The translations under genes and the position numbers were made by a program. Shown piece after piece: positions 43,304 through 52,209 of a DNA stretch of 64,000 nt (within the stretch, counting starts at the first letter, position 1; each line of letters starts with the position of its first letter). Source of the DNA: Candidatus Melainabacteria bacterium (GTDB lineage: Bacteria; Cyanobacteriota; Vampirovibrionia; LMEP-6097); the NCBI GenBank assembly GCA_005110385.1, contig DUDT01000013.1, positions 42,205 to 106,204 of the forward strand, written 5' to 3'. The notes beneath the pieces were generated by a model. It worked only from the letters and a program-made list of their open reading frames with translations. It ran no database searches and was not told where the DNA came from.

Positions 43304-44215
43304 ATGCCCGCCAAAATAACTAAATACTTGAGTAAAGTTGCCAATAATCAAGATTCAGATATATTACCAAAAATCAATGCAGCGGTTATTCTTGGATATT
43401 TATCAACACCTTTTTTAGAAGGCGTGCCTCACATAAATAAAATTATTAATCAAACACCAAGGCTGGGATTAATCTCTAAAGCATTTGAAAAAATAATAAA
43501 ATCCATTCAAAGAAATGATTCTTTGCGAATTGCTGCTGCTGTTAAAGACATTTTTAACTCTTTAACTAAACCAGTTGAAGATTTATATCTAAATAGAAAT
43601 ATTGTAGTAGCTGCGACTAATACAGCTGAGGCGATTGAGGAAATATTACAGTTAAAAGATGCAACTTATGAAAACTTAGCTGATGGTCCTAAACAGGCTC
43701 TTCAAATGTTTAAAAAAGTTTTCAATAATCTTAAAAATATTCAAAAAGAGGATTTAAATATAGAATACCTTAGAAAAAGTGGTGTTTTTACAGTCGGTAC
43801 CGTTTTAGCTGGTGGAATTTCATATATTGGAACCTTAATGAAAAATAATCCTCTAGCGATTATTGGAAGATTTTTTCAAAATTATCTCTCTGATTTCGAT
43901 AAATTTATTAGTAATAACCCTGATAGAAACTATTCTGGATTCGGCTTCTTTTTAGAAAGTATTTTTGATCCCGTTATTAGACTAACTAAAAATAAAATTC
44001 CTCAATCCATGACTAAAATTTTATTAGCTTCTCAATACGCCATTAACTGGGCAAGTGTCAGCCTTGCAAATAGATCACAAGCAGCTGAACACAATGACCA
44101 GTTACCTAAGATTTATAACAAACCTTTAAATTACATTAAGGATGCTTCACTTAGACTTCTTGAAGCTTTAAATCCTTATGCCATATTAGAAAAAGCTAAT
44201 ATTATTAATATTTAA
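43304..44215 (+). CDS. Hypothetical helical protein, possible 5' frameshift
   Basis: 303 residues from the ATG at 43304, no recognised family. The frame is open back to 43175 and reads VQEIAAHTSKPQQEN then ILDQTEKSQEYVD, which looks like real coding sequence without a start codon. The missing N terminus may lie in the other frame starting at ATG 43126 (MTASLIATTINNPQLLENTS), one base out of phase. A hydrophobic segment lies near residues 165-185. Similar in layout to the protein at 19407. No good ribosome site is seen before 43304. Confidence 0.5.
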   Translation: MPAKITKYLSKVANNQDSDILPKINAAVILGYLSTPFLEGVPHINKIINQTPRLGLISKAFEKIIKSIQRNDSLRIAAAVKDIFNSLTKPVEDLYLNRNIVVAATNTAEAIEEILQLKDATYENLADGPKQALQMFKKVFNNLKNIQKEDLNIEYLRKSGVFTVGTVLAGGISYIGTLMKNNPLAIIGRFFQNYLSDFDKFISNNPDRNYSGFGFFLESIFDPVIRLTKNKIPQSMTKILLASQYAINWASVSLANRSQAAEHNDQLPKIYNKPLNYIKDASLRLLEALNPYAILEKANIINI

Positions 44216-44240
44216 TGCCATTTTGGAAGATTTCGGCAAA

Positions 44241-44249
44241 TGTTAAAAT
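44241..44249 (+). promoter_or_regulatory. Extended -10 promoter before the sulfatase gene
   Basis: TGTTAAAAT ends 2 bases before the first ATG (44252) and 8 bases before the second (44258). Transcription would start near 44256, so the mRNA would be leaderless or nearly so if the second ATG is used. Confidence 0.4.
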
Positions 44250-44251
44250 GA

Positions 44252-45202
44252 ATGCCTATGCTTAAAAAGCTTTTAACCCAAATCAAAAAGAAAATTCGTT
44301 TCAGCGCTGATAATAAGATGTTCTTGCAAGGCTCTTTCAGAAAAGCTTTCAGGGTTAACTCTAAGTCAGAAAAATTAAACTATTTATGGATAGTCTACGA
44401 TTCATGCAGATATGACACGCTAGAAGCAGCTCAGACACCCGTTCTAGATTCATATGCAAAAATATACAGTGCTTGGGCTCCAGCGACTTACACACTTCCA
44501 TCACATATTTCTTTTTTTGCTGGTATTCTGCCACTGGTTTATGAACCAATACCTTACTTGAATAGATTTCACACTCAACTCATCACTATGAAAAAAGCAG
44601 GCGAAGCAAGAGCTGAAGCTATTAATGATTTAACCGTCATTTTACCCCAAAGCGACAAAGATATAATTCATGGTTTTAATGAGCTTGGATATTACACAGT
44701 CGGCTCTGGATCAGCCTCTTGGTTCGCCAAAGATGTATTAGTAAAAAATTTCCAAGATTTTCAATTTAAACGTGCTCAGTCTTTTACTGAGCAAATCAGC
44801 TACATTACAGAAAAGCTTTCACAGAAAGCTACAGATAAACCCTTCTTTGCTTTTATGAATTTAATCGAAACACATTCACCGTATATGCACTACGGTGACG
44901 ATAGAGAAGAGTATGGAATAAAAGCCCGTGGCGAAATGAATTTTCCACCTCAAGAGAATTCTGACGAACTTAATAACAGAGGGAAAAAATTACATAAAGC
45001 ACAAATAGAAGCTGCAGAATACTGTGACAGTAAGCTTCCTGAGCTTTTTGATAATTTACCCGAGAACACTTTAGTCATTTTAACCGCAGATCACGGAGAA
45101 GCCTTTGGTGAAGATGGTTTCTGGGGGCATGGCATATATCACCCGAAGGTTATGAATGTACCAATGGCTTGTTTTAGATTAGATAGACAGAAAACTATTT
45201 AG
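44252..45202 (+). CDS. Sulfatase/phosphatase-superfamily enzyme
   Basis: 316 residues with the alkaline phosphatase-sulfatase fold. Metal motif YDSCRYDT, nucleophile region APATYTLPSHISFFAG (Thr/Ser), FMNLIETHSPYMHY, and the second metal motif ADHGEAFGEDGFWGHG are all present. It may hydrolyse a sulfate or phosphate ester, or transfer phosphoglycerol. The frame ends at a TAG after QKTI, but 21 more sense codons follow in the same frame before a TAA at 45266. A premature stop of the tail is likely. The catalytic core is intact. Confidence 0.8.
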   Translation: MPMLKKLLTQIKKKIRFSADNKMFLQGSFRKAFRVNSKSEKLNYLWIVYDSCRYDTLEAAQTPVLDSYAKIYSAWAPATYTLPSHISFFAGILPLVYEPIPYLNRFHTQLITMKKAGEARAEAINDLTVILPQSDKDIIHGFNELGYYTVGSGSASWFAKDVLVKNFQDFQFKRAQSFTEQISYITEKLSQKATDKPFFAFMNLIETHSPYMHYGDDREEYGIKARGEMNFPPQENSDELNNRGKKLHKAQIEAAEYCDSKLPELFDNLPENTLVILTADHGEAFGEDGFWGHGIYHPKVMNVPMACFRLDRQKTI

Positions 45203-45339
45203 ATTCATGAACAAGCAGATATATCTTCAGTAGATTCAGAAATCGAAAATCTTCGCAGTCAGATTTAAGGTTAAAAATTTTCAGCTCAACAGCTAAATAT
45301 GAGATAGAATTAATTTTAATATTATCTGTAATAAGCTAA

Positions 45340-46218
45340 ATGAGCAGATCGCCTGTCAAAATCGCAATAACCTGTGACACTCAAAGATTGGGTTGTAAAT
45401 TATTAGTTAATTTACTTAAAATTAATGGTGCAGAGCCAGTCGTTATACCAACGCTACTAGAAGCCGAAGATGGCTTTTTTAAATTCAATACGCCATGTGA
45501 AGAGCTTAAAAAAAGACATTTAGAAAAAGTCGCAGAATTAATGAAAGGTGTAGATGCGCTTATACTTCCTGGTAATAAATATGACCTTCACCCTAGTTAC
45601 TACAAAGATGATTCTCTGCACCCTAAAACCTTGCTCTGTAACAATCCTTGTAATCTTAGATTCGATTCTGAATTTATCATGGCTCGCTACGCACTGTTTG
45701 AAAGACCTATGCCGATATTAGCTATATGCGGTGGAATGCAATTACTCAATGTTATACTAGGTGGATCTTTAGTTCAAGATTTAACAGATGACTGTCGCAC
45801 ACAAGAATCTGGCACTCAACACTGTGACCCAAATTTCATTCATAAGCCAGATATAATCCAAGAAACCCTGAAAGAAAGGTTTTTTAGAATGCTTGAGAAT
45901 GGTGAAAATGCAAATATCTTTGATGCTACTCATGGTATGGAAGTTATAAGAGATTCTGAGCTAGCTCGGCTTTATAAAAAATACGCGCCGGAACTTGATC
46001 TTTCAGATATAGATGAGCTAAGTATCCATCACCAAGGTCTTTTTAAAGAAAATCTCAGTAAAGAATTAAAAGCCGTAGCTTATGCACCAGATGGATTAAT
46101 AGAAGCAGCGGAAATGCCATCTCACCCTAAATTCAATATCCTCACACAATTTCATGTGGAATATAATGTAAGCAGACTTGCTAATCCTATCGTGCAAGAA
46201 TTAATTAAATCTGTTTAA
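45340..46218 (+). CDS. Gamma-glutamyl hydrolase-like class I amidotransferase
   Basis: 292 residues of peptidase C26/PuuD type. The nucleophile Cys is in ILAICGGMQLLNVILGG. The catalytic His is in SIHHQGLF, and the Glu follows in FHVEYN. LILPGNKYDLHPSYY fits the substrate site. It probably removes a gamma-glutamyl group from an amide substrate. It lies 3 bases before gcvP on the same strand, though a pathway link is not evident. Confidence 0.82.
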   Translation: MSRSPVKIAITCDTQRLGCKLLVNLLKINGAEPVVIPTLLEAEDGFFKFNTPCEELKKRHLEKVAELMKGVDALILPGNKYDLHPSYYKDDSLHPKTLLCNNPCNLRFDSEFIMARYALFERPMPILAICGGMQLLNVILGGSLVQDLTDDCRTQESGTQHCDPNFIHKPDIIQETLKERFFRMLENGENANIFDATHGMEVIRDSELARLYKKYAPELDLSDIDELSIHHQGLFKENLSKELKAVAYAPDGLIEAAEMPSHPKFNILTQFHVEYNVSRLANPIVQELIKSV

Positions 46219-46221
46219 ACT

Positions 46222-49098
46222 ATGGCTTATTTCAATTCTTCTAAAACTTATATCTCTGAAATGTTAGGAGAGATCGGAGTCTCATCAATAGATGATCTGT
46301 TCAAAGACATTCCAGCAGAACTTCTGCTAAAACATGATCTGGAGTTAGATTCAGCATTAGCGGAATGGGAAGTACAGGAATATTTTCACAAACTTAGTTT
46401 AAAAAACAATTACAGAATTAATAATTTTAAAGGCGCTGGTGCTTATCAGCATTATGTTCCAGCTTTAGTAAAATATCTCAGCTCCAGAGGTGAATTCTTA
46501 ACATCATACACACCATATCAACCAGAAGTCAGTCAGGGAACGCTTAGAGCTATTTATATGTTCCAATCTTTTATCGCTGATATCTGCGGCATGGATTTAG
46601 CGAATGCCTCAATGTATGATGGAGCCACAGCTTTAGCAGAAGCTCTCTGCATGGCTCATCGCATCCATAAAAAAAGAAAAATTTATTTATCTAAATTTAC
46701 GCATCCAGAGTATATAGAAGTCGCAGAAAATTATCTACAAGCCTTAGGTTTAGAAATTATTTTTTTTGAAGATTTAAGTCAAGTAGATAATTCTTCGATA
46801 GTCAGTATTCCTAATCCAAATTTCTATGGTGAATTACTGAATCACAGTGAAAGACTCAGGCTAAGTGAAGAAATAAAAAACAGGGATTTATTTCTAATCA
46901 TCTCTACTAGTGAGTCTTTCGCTTTATTCATGGATCAAAAGCTAAAAGATATAGGCGTAGAGATAGTCTGCGGTTCAGCACAGTCCTTTGGTAATCCAGT
47001 ATTTTACGGTGGCGCTCAAGTCGGTTTTATAGCAAGTACATTAGAACACGTTAGGCAAATGCCTGGTAGGCTAGTAGGTAAAACCACAGATCGCAAAGGT
47101 AATACTGGCTATGCTTTAACCTTCCAGACAAGAGAACAGCACATTAAAAGAGATAGGGCTAGCTCTAATATCTGCACCAATCAATCTATCCACGCCCTCT
47201 GTGTAGCTATCTACTTAAGCATGCTTGGAATATCTGGTGTAGAGAAAGTCCTTCAAGACTGCTACCAAAAATCACAGTTACTAAAAAGTACACTTAAAAA
47301 ATTCCCAGAGCTTACAGTATTTTCAGAAAATACCTTTAATGAATTTACGGTGCAGGTTGATTTTAATGCTCTAGAAAAGAGATTAGGTTTAGAAGCAGCA
47401 AAGCAGCTCAAGGAATACTTAGATAGTTACTTAGTTAATTTAAGTAAATTTGAAATATTGACTAATCGCAACTTAATTCCTGAAAGGCTTTTAAAAAATT
47501 TGAAGCAAAGTGAAATTACCAAGCCCTGCGAATATCTAAGTAACACTTATTTACTTGCCGTAACGGAAATTAATTCAATAGAACAGATAAAAATCTTCAT
47601 TGAAGGTTTAAATCAAATATTAAAGAGTTCAATAGAAATAAGCTTTTTAGAAGAATCAAATATTAAATCAGCCAATGAAATAGCCTTGACTCTGGGATAT
47701 TTACCTAAGATCGCCCCTGAAAACTACAAATTTGAATCTAAGACGGAGCTAGACGTCTGTAGATATTTCACAAGACTCTCTCAAAAGAATTTTTCAATAG
47801 ACACTAATTTTTATCCACTGGGTTCTTGTACGATGAAATACAATCCTAAAGTGAATGATGATATCGCAAGTGGGGCTTCTTGGACTGGGGTTCATCCTTA
47901 TGAAGATGAAAAAAATATTCAAGGCGTACTTAAAGTTTATGAAGAGCTGAACAAATCACTCTGTGAAATTACTGGCTTTGACAGCTTTAGCTTACAATCA
48001 GCGGCTGGAGCTCAAGGAGAATTTTCTGCATTATTAATGGCAAAAAAATATTTCAATGACAATGGCACTCCTAAAAGGAACATAGTCCTAGTACCAGATT
48101 CAGCTCACGGCACCAATCCAGCTAGTGCAATCATGGCTGGCTTTAAAGTCATTTCAGTAAAGTCTGCAGTGGACGGTGACGTAGATTTAGAACATTTAAA
48201 TGAGCTTTGCAACATTCATTCTAAAAGCATCGCAGTGTTTATGTTAACCAATCCTAATACCCTAGGGATTTTCAGCAAACGTATTCAGATCATTACTAAA
48301 ACTATTCATGAACATGGTGGATTAATGTACTATGATGGAGCGAATCTTAATGCAATAGTCGGGACAAGTCGCCCAGGTGATATGGGCTTCGATTTAATAC
48401 ATCTAAACGTTCATAAAACATTCTCGACACCACATGGCGGCGGTGGTCCAGGAGCTGGACCGGTCGGTGCTAAAGGTGAACTTGTCAATTATCTACCAAG
48501 TCCTTATTTAGTTAAAGATACAGATGGTAACTTAAAATGGGATAAAACTAATAGCAAGTCAATAGGGCGAATCAGATCATTTCATGGAAATTTCAATGTA
48601 CTAATTCGTGCGCTTACTTATATAAAATCCAATGGCAAAGAAGGTATTTCACAAATCGGTCAAATAGCGACTCTAAATGCTAATTACCTACAAGAGAAAA
48701 TCAGGAAAAGTCCTATACTCTCTGAAGAAGGTCTTTTCAGCCCTTATTTTAATGAAGTCTGCAAACATGAATTTATTATCAGTGCAAGTAAACTTAAAGA
48801 AAAATATGATATCAGTGCTTTAGATATAGCTAAGAACCTTTTAGATAAAGGCCTCCATGCTCCCACTATCTACTTTCCTACTAATATAAATGAATGTATT
48901 ATGATAGAGCCCACCGAAACCGAGTCTAGAGAGAGCTTAGATTCACTCGTTTTAGCTTTAGAAGAAATTATTACTTTAGCCAAAACAGAAGCTGGTAGAG
49001 AGCTGATTAAAACGGCGCCGCATACTACCGAGTTTTCACGCTTCGATGAAGTGAAAGCTGTTAAGGAACCAGTTTTAAGCTGGATGATGGAAGATTAA
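46222..49098 (+). CDS. gcvP: Glycine dehydrogenase (P-protein), PA-PB fused form
   Basis: PLP enzyme of the glycine cleavage system: decarboxylates glycine and passes the aminomethyl group to lipoyl GcvH. 958 residues. The N-terminal half begins SKTYISEMLGEIGVSSIDDLFKDIP, resembling stand-alone GcvPA. The C-terminal half (from about 460) resembles GcvPB: NFSIDTNFYPLGSCTMKYNP and the PLP lysine in HLNVHKTFSTPHGGGGPG near residue 731. The two-subunit type is usually separate, so this looks like a head-to-tail fusion, with total length close to ordinary GcvP. gcvT and gcvH are not in the window. Confidence 0.9.
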   Translation: MAYFNSSKTYISEMLGEIGVSSIDDLFKDIPAELLLKHDLELDSALAEWEVQEYFHKLSLKNNYRINNFKGAGAYQHYVPALVKYLSSRGEFLTSYTPYQPEVSQGTLRAIYMFQSFIADICGMDLANASMYDGATALAEALCMAHRIHKKRKIYLSKFTHPEYIEVAENYLQALGLEIIFFEDLSQVDNSSIVSIPNPNFYGELLNHSERLRLSEEIKNRDLFLIISTSESFALFMDQKLKDIGVEIVCGSAQSFGNPVFYGGAQVGFIASTLEHVRQMPGRLVGKTTDRKGNTGYALTFQTREQHIKRDRASSNICTNQSIHALCVAIYLSMLGISGVEKVLQDCYQKSQLLKSTLKKFPELTVFSENTFNEFTVQVDFNALEKRLGLEAAKQLKEYLDSYLVNLSKFEILTNRNLIPERLLKNLKQSEITKPCEYLSNTYLLAVTEINSIEQIKIFIEGLNQILKSSIEISFLEESNIKSANEIALTLGYLPKIAPENYKFESKTELDVCRYFTRLSQKNFSIDTNFYPLGSCTMKYNPKVNDDIASGASWTGVHPYEDEKNIQGVLKVYEELNKSLCEITGFDSFSLQSAAGAQGEFSALLMAKKYFNDNGTPKRNIVLVPDSAHGTNPASAIMAGFKVISVKSAVDGDVDLEHLNELCNIHSKSIAVFMLTNPNTLGIFSKRIQIITKTIHEHGGLMYYDGANLNAIVGTSRPGDMGFDLIHLNVHKTFSTPHGGGGPGAGPVGAKGELVNYLPSPYLVKDTDGNLKWDKTNSKSIGRIRSFHGNFNVLIRALTYIKSNGKEGISQIGQIATLNANYLQEKIRKSPILSEEGLFSPYFNEVCKHEFIISASKLKEKYDISALDIAKNLLDKGLHAPTIYFPTNINECIMIEPTETESRESLDSLVLALEEIITLAKTEAGRELIKTAPHTTEFSRFDEVKAVKEPVLSWMMED

Positions 49099-50153
49099 TT
49101 TCCAAAACTAGTAGCTAGACCCATAAATAACCTGAAATCATAACCAGCCTGCTCTCCCTCATAGACCTCGACCACAGGAAAGCCAGCACTAATGTTATAA
49201 ACCACTCTGTCATTTAAAGTCATTCTAAGTCCAGGACTTAAAAATACAGTAACTCCACCATGATTAGGAACCCTGCGATTATCTATCTCGGGTACACCCT
49301 GAGCCAAAGTATTCACCTCAAAGATTAAATCCCAAGCAATATGCTGACCTAAAATATGCTCAGGTAGAAATTTTTCAAAAATATTACATTTGTGTTCTTT
49401 ATGATCATGACTGTGCTGAAAAGGGTCTTTATGAGTATGATGCACGGGATAACTAACCGCCACATTATAGCTAGCCAAATCACCCACATCAGTAGATGCT
49501 TTTCCCTCTGTACTTAATTTATAGAGAAAATTCGCATCTAAGTTTACATTATTAGAAAAAGTCTTAGACATCGCTAAACCGAACATCGGATCAGTAGAAG
49601 CAGAGCTAGGCTGATTTACAGTTTCAAAAGTCTCTCCATTATCAGCTTTCACAGAACTATTTCCGGTAGGCAGTTTCACGCCAGCTAAAATCGCTGACTG
49701 AAATTTATGTTTCTCTGAATTTAAAAACCTATACTGACTAAGTAAAGCAAGCCCCCCAAAACCAATAGAATTACCAAGCTGCTCCAATTCACCATCATGC
49801 ACTTCATGAAAGGCAAAACCATTACTGAAAGGCATGCTAGCAGAGATGCTTAAATCATCAGTAATACCATAGGCCATATTTAAACTAGAGGTGAGATTAG
49901 AATTTAAATCGTCAGCGTGTTGTTTTTTACTAATTAAACCACTGATCTGTGACTGAGAGAATCTCCCAGAATTCAAATAACTCGCGCCTGTACTAACACT
50001 AAGCACCCCTTTAGGCAGAGTGTATGCTGGTAATGTAATAATAGGGCCAGCAAGCCCGCCAGCTTGGATGCCCGCAGAACAGCCACAGGCACCACCATGA
50101 GCGGAAACTGAATTAAAAGCCAATAATGAAGCTACTAAAAAGTAAAAAAACAT
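49095..50153 (-). CDS. Outer-membrane beta-barrel-like protein, His/Cys-rich
   Basis: 352 residues from the ATG at 50153, which gives a clear signal peptide (MFFYFLVASLLAFNSVSA) before HGGACGCSAG. A longer frame to 50288 overlaps the helicase gene and puts 45 odd residues before the signal. The body alternates strands with turns (SVSTGASYLNSG, DDLSISASMPF, YRFLNSEKHKF) and ends in an aromatic-poor strand, like outer-membrane transport proteins of the MetA-pathway/SphA type. A His-rich loop (HHTHKDPFQHSHDHKEHKC) and the N-terminal HGGACGC suggest metal binding. Convergent with gcvP. Confidence 0.65.
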   Translation of the reverse strand: MFFYFLVASLLAFNSVSAHGGACGCSAGIQAGGLAGPIITLPAYTLPKGVLSVSTGASYLNSGRFSQSQISGLISKKQHADDLNSNLTSSLNMAYGITDDLSISASMPFSNGFAFHEVHDGELEQLGNSIGFGGLALLSQYRFLNSEKHKFQSAILAGVKLPTGNSSVKADNGETFETVNQPSSASTDPMFGLAMSKTFSNNVNLDANFLYKLSTEGKASTDVGDLASYNVAVSYPVHHTHKDPFQHSHDHKEHKCNIFEKFLPEHILGQHIAWDLIFEVNTLAQGVPEIDNRRVPNHGGVTVFLSPGLRMTLNDRVVYNISAGFPVVEVYEGEQAGYDFRLFMGLATSFGN

Positions 50154-50268
50154 ACAGAAGATTATTCTAATACTAAACCTATCATTTAACAGTAAATACA
50201 CTGGATTTTTGCTATTAGCTTTGCTTCGATAACTCGCAAACAAACAACTTATAGTGAAGTAATTTTTT

Positions 50269-51582
50269 TTAATTAAGCCCTGCACCAAAAACAGAAGTCT
50301 TAGTATTTAAAAGCTTCTTTATAACTTCATCCTTTAAATCCTCACCAATAAAGCCTTCTGTCTCTAGATCCTTCATCATTTTTAAAAATTTCTTACTAGT
50401 TTTTTTAGTAAGACTACTATCTATTAAAGTATTTTTTATCATCTCCACAGAACCTAAATCTATCGAATTAATTCCAGGTATAGCACTGCGAGTAACACTC
50501 AGCTTCTGCTTTTCACATATCTCTCTTAAAAACTTTACTTCAAGAGGAGTTACCACTGAAAAAGCATAACCAGATTTACCAGCTCTAGCAGTCCTACCGA
50601 TGCGATGTACATAATCCTCAGAATCCCGTGGCAGATTATAGTTTATAACAGCTTCTATATCATCTACATCTATGCCTCGTGCTGCGATATCAGTAGCTAT
50701 AAGAATCTGAGCCTCACCTTCTCTAAATTTACGCATTACAGCGTCACGTTTATTCTGCTTTAAATCGCCATGTAAATTCGCCACACTAAAACCCTCATCT
50801 TTAAGCGTATAGTAAAGCTTATCTACTTGCACCCTAGTGTTACAAAAAATCATAACAGAACGCAGTCTATACGAGAATAGTAGACGCTTAATCAGTTCTA
50901 TCTTCTGCTCAGCCTTCGTTTCAAAATATTTCTGATCTATTTTAATCTCTATGACCTTCTTCTTAACTAAATTTAAAAATTCAGGTTTTTTCTGATGCTT
51001 ATGAGCAAGTCTAACTATCTCCTGCGGCATAGTCGCAGAGAAGAGAGCTGTCTGCTCACGATTTTTAGTCGCATGTAAAATCGCTTCGATATCATCTTTA
51101 AAGCCCATTTCCAGCATCTTATCTGCTTCATCTAGAATCAAGGTTTTAACTGCTCTTAACTTTACAGTTCCTTGCTTAATATGATCTAATAGGCGTCCAG
51201 GTGTAGCTACGATAATACGTGGCTGAGTTTTTAAAGTCTTAAGCTGTGCGTTCATGCTCTGACCGCCGTATATAGCCATGCAAGCAATATTCTCATGATA
51301 TTTAAGCAGTAAATTAAAATGCTCCGCTACTTGAATAGTAAGCTCACGAGTAGGACATAATACTAAAGCTTGAATATCTACTGTCTCTTTAATTATTCTC
51401 TCTATAACAGGTATCGCAAAAGCAGCCGTCTTACCAGTCCCAGTCTCAGCTTGAACTGTAATATCCTTCATCTTAAGCATTAAGGGAATAGCTTTCTCTT
51501 GAACCGGTGTCATAGACTGGAACCCCATATCTCTTAATCCATTTAATGTAAGCTCAGAAAGATTTATTGCCTTGAAGTTCAT
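50269..51582 (-). CDS. DEAD-box RNA helicase
   Basis: 437-residue ATP-dependent RNA helicase of the RhlE/CsdA/CshA group. Motifs in order: Q-motif (MGFQSMTPVQEKAIP), AETGTGKT, PTRELT, GG, TPGRLLDH, DEADKMLEMGF, SATMP, and in domain 2 the ARGID, HRIGRTARAG motifs. Roles include mRNA unwinding, ribosome assembly and cold adaptation. The C-terminal tail is short and basic. Its TPP-riboswitch neighbour is divergent. Confidence 0.93.
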   Translation of the reverse strand: MNFKAINLSELTLNGLRDMGFQSMTPVQEKAIPLMLKMKDITVQAETGTGKTAAFAIPVIERIIKETVDIQALVLCPTRELTIQVAEHFNLLLKYHENIACMAIYGGQSMNAQLKTLKTQPRIIVATPGRLLDHIKQGTVKLRAVKTLILDEADKMLEMGFKDDIEAILHATKNREQTALFSATMPQEIVRLAHKHQKKPEFLNLVKKKVIEIKIDQKYFETKAEQKIELIKRLLFSYRLRSVMIFCNTRVQVDKLYYTLKDEGFSVANLHGDLKQNKRDAVMRKFREGEAQILIATDIAARGIDVDDIEAVINYNLPRDSEDYVHRIGRTARAGKSGYAFSVVTPLEVKFLREICEKQKLSVTRSAIPGINSIDLGSVEMIKNTLIDSSLTKKTSKKFLKMMKDLETEGFIGEDLKDEVIKKLLNTKTSVFGAGLN

Positions 51583-51639
51583 TTAAACTATCATAGCTTG
51601 TTATCTGCTTGGAAAAAATAGAGCCATGCTGTATCTCTA

Positions 51640-51648
51640 TGTTAAAAT
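51640..51648 (+). promoter_or_regulatory. Extended -10 promoter of the TPP-riboswitch transcript
   Basis: TGTTAAAAT lies about 9 bases before the first conserved base of the riboswitch, exactly where a -10 should be if transcription starts near 51655. Confidence 0.55.
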
Positions 51649-51656
51649 CCTAAATG

Positions 51657-51746
51657 TTACTGGGGTGTTGAGAAATAACTCGACTGAGATCGTAGTAGGC
51701 TACGGGACCCTTATAACCTGATCTGGATAATGCCAGCGGAGGGAAA
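51657..51746 (+). promoter_or_regulatory. TPP riboswitch (THI element)
   Basis: Matches the thiamin pyrophosphate aptamer: GGGGTG in the 5' strand, CTGAGAT, a variable hairpin (CGTAGTAGGCTACG), GACCC, ACCTGATCTGGATAATGCCA and GCGGAGGGAAAA. The conserved 3' GGAGGGAA lies 3-9 bases before the ATG at 51750, so the aptamer itself contains the ribosome site. Binding of TPP should hide that site and switch translation off; no separate expression platform or terminator is visible. Confidence 0.93.
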
Positions 51747-51749
51747 ATA

Positions 51750-52118
51750 ATGCTTGGACGGATTCTTAGTTTCTTGTCGCCGACTTTAAACTCGGCTCAA
51801 CTTAATAAATTTGATAATCAACACATTAATGCTGATATATGTTTGACCCCTATGGGTTCTTCGAATACTTCAATTAAAGCCGAGATAAGAAAAGCTGTGG
51901 AAATAATGTCGAGAGCTGGTTTTGATGAAGTGAAACCACATGCTTTCGGCACTAATGTTTCAGGGAAATGGTCTACTTTAGTAAGGGCTATAGAAAAAAT
52001 TTCAGAGCAGCTACTCCCTGAGTGTCAAAGGCTTCAATTTGATCTTAGAGTTTCAATAAGAAATGACAAGCCTGAACATAGACAGACTATTGGGCGTACA
52101 ATAGCAGCCGTGACGTAA
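51750..52118 (+). CDS. Thiamine-binding COG0011 (YqgV/MTH1187) protein
   Basis: 122 residues. After about 26 extra N-terminal residues the sequence INADICLTPMGSSNTSIKAE, KPHAFGTNVSG and RVSIRNDKP matches the small ferredoxin-like COG0011/DUF77 family, which binds thiamine or HMP-type ligands. Control by a TPP riboswitch fits this role. No thi biosynthetic gene or transporter is adjacent. The C terminus (IAAVT) ends right beside a half-copy of the hairpin repeat, which may have altered the tail. Confidence 0.8.
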   Translation: MLGRILSFLSPTLNSAQLNKFDNQHINADICLTPMGSSNTSIKAEIRKAVEIMSRAGFDEVKPHAFGTNVSGKWSTLVRAIEKISEQLLPECQRLQFDLRVSIRNDKPEHRQTIGRTIAAVT

Positions 52119-52168
52119 CAGTCATTCCTCCTCCTCAACCTTAAACTTACACGCTTGCGAGCAGTGCC
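52119..52168 (-). repeat. 5' half of the hairpin repeat
   Basis: On the minus strand GGCACTGCTCGCAAGCGTGT, then AAGTTTAAGGTTGAGGAGG and AATGAC, match the first 50 bases of the element with several differences. The internal hairpin and 3' half are missing. It starts directly after the stop of the COG0011 gene. Confidence 0.65.
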
Positions 52169-52209
52169 TTGAAAAGTAGTTTCCGAGAAAGTAATATAAT
52201 AAAGGCTGA

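Noticed and set aside
49095..50288. Longer start for the outer-membrane protein at 50288
   Set aside because: It would overlap the helicase gene and place 45 atypical residues ahead of an obvious signal peptide starting at 50153.
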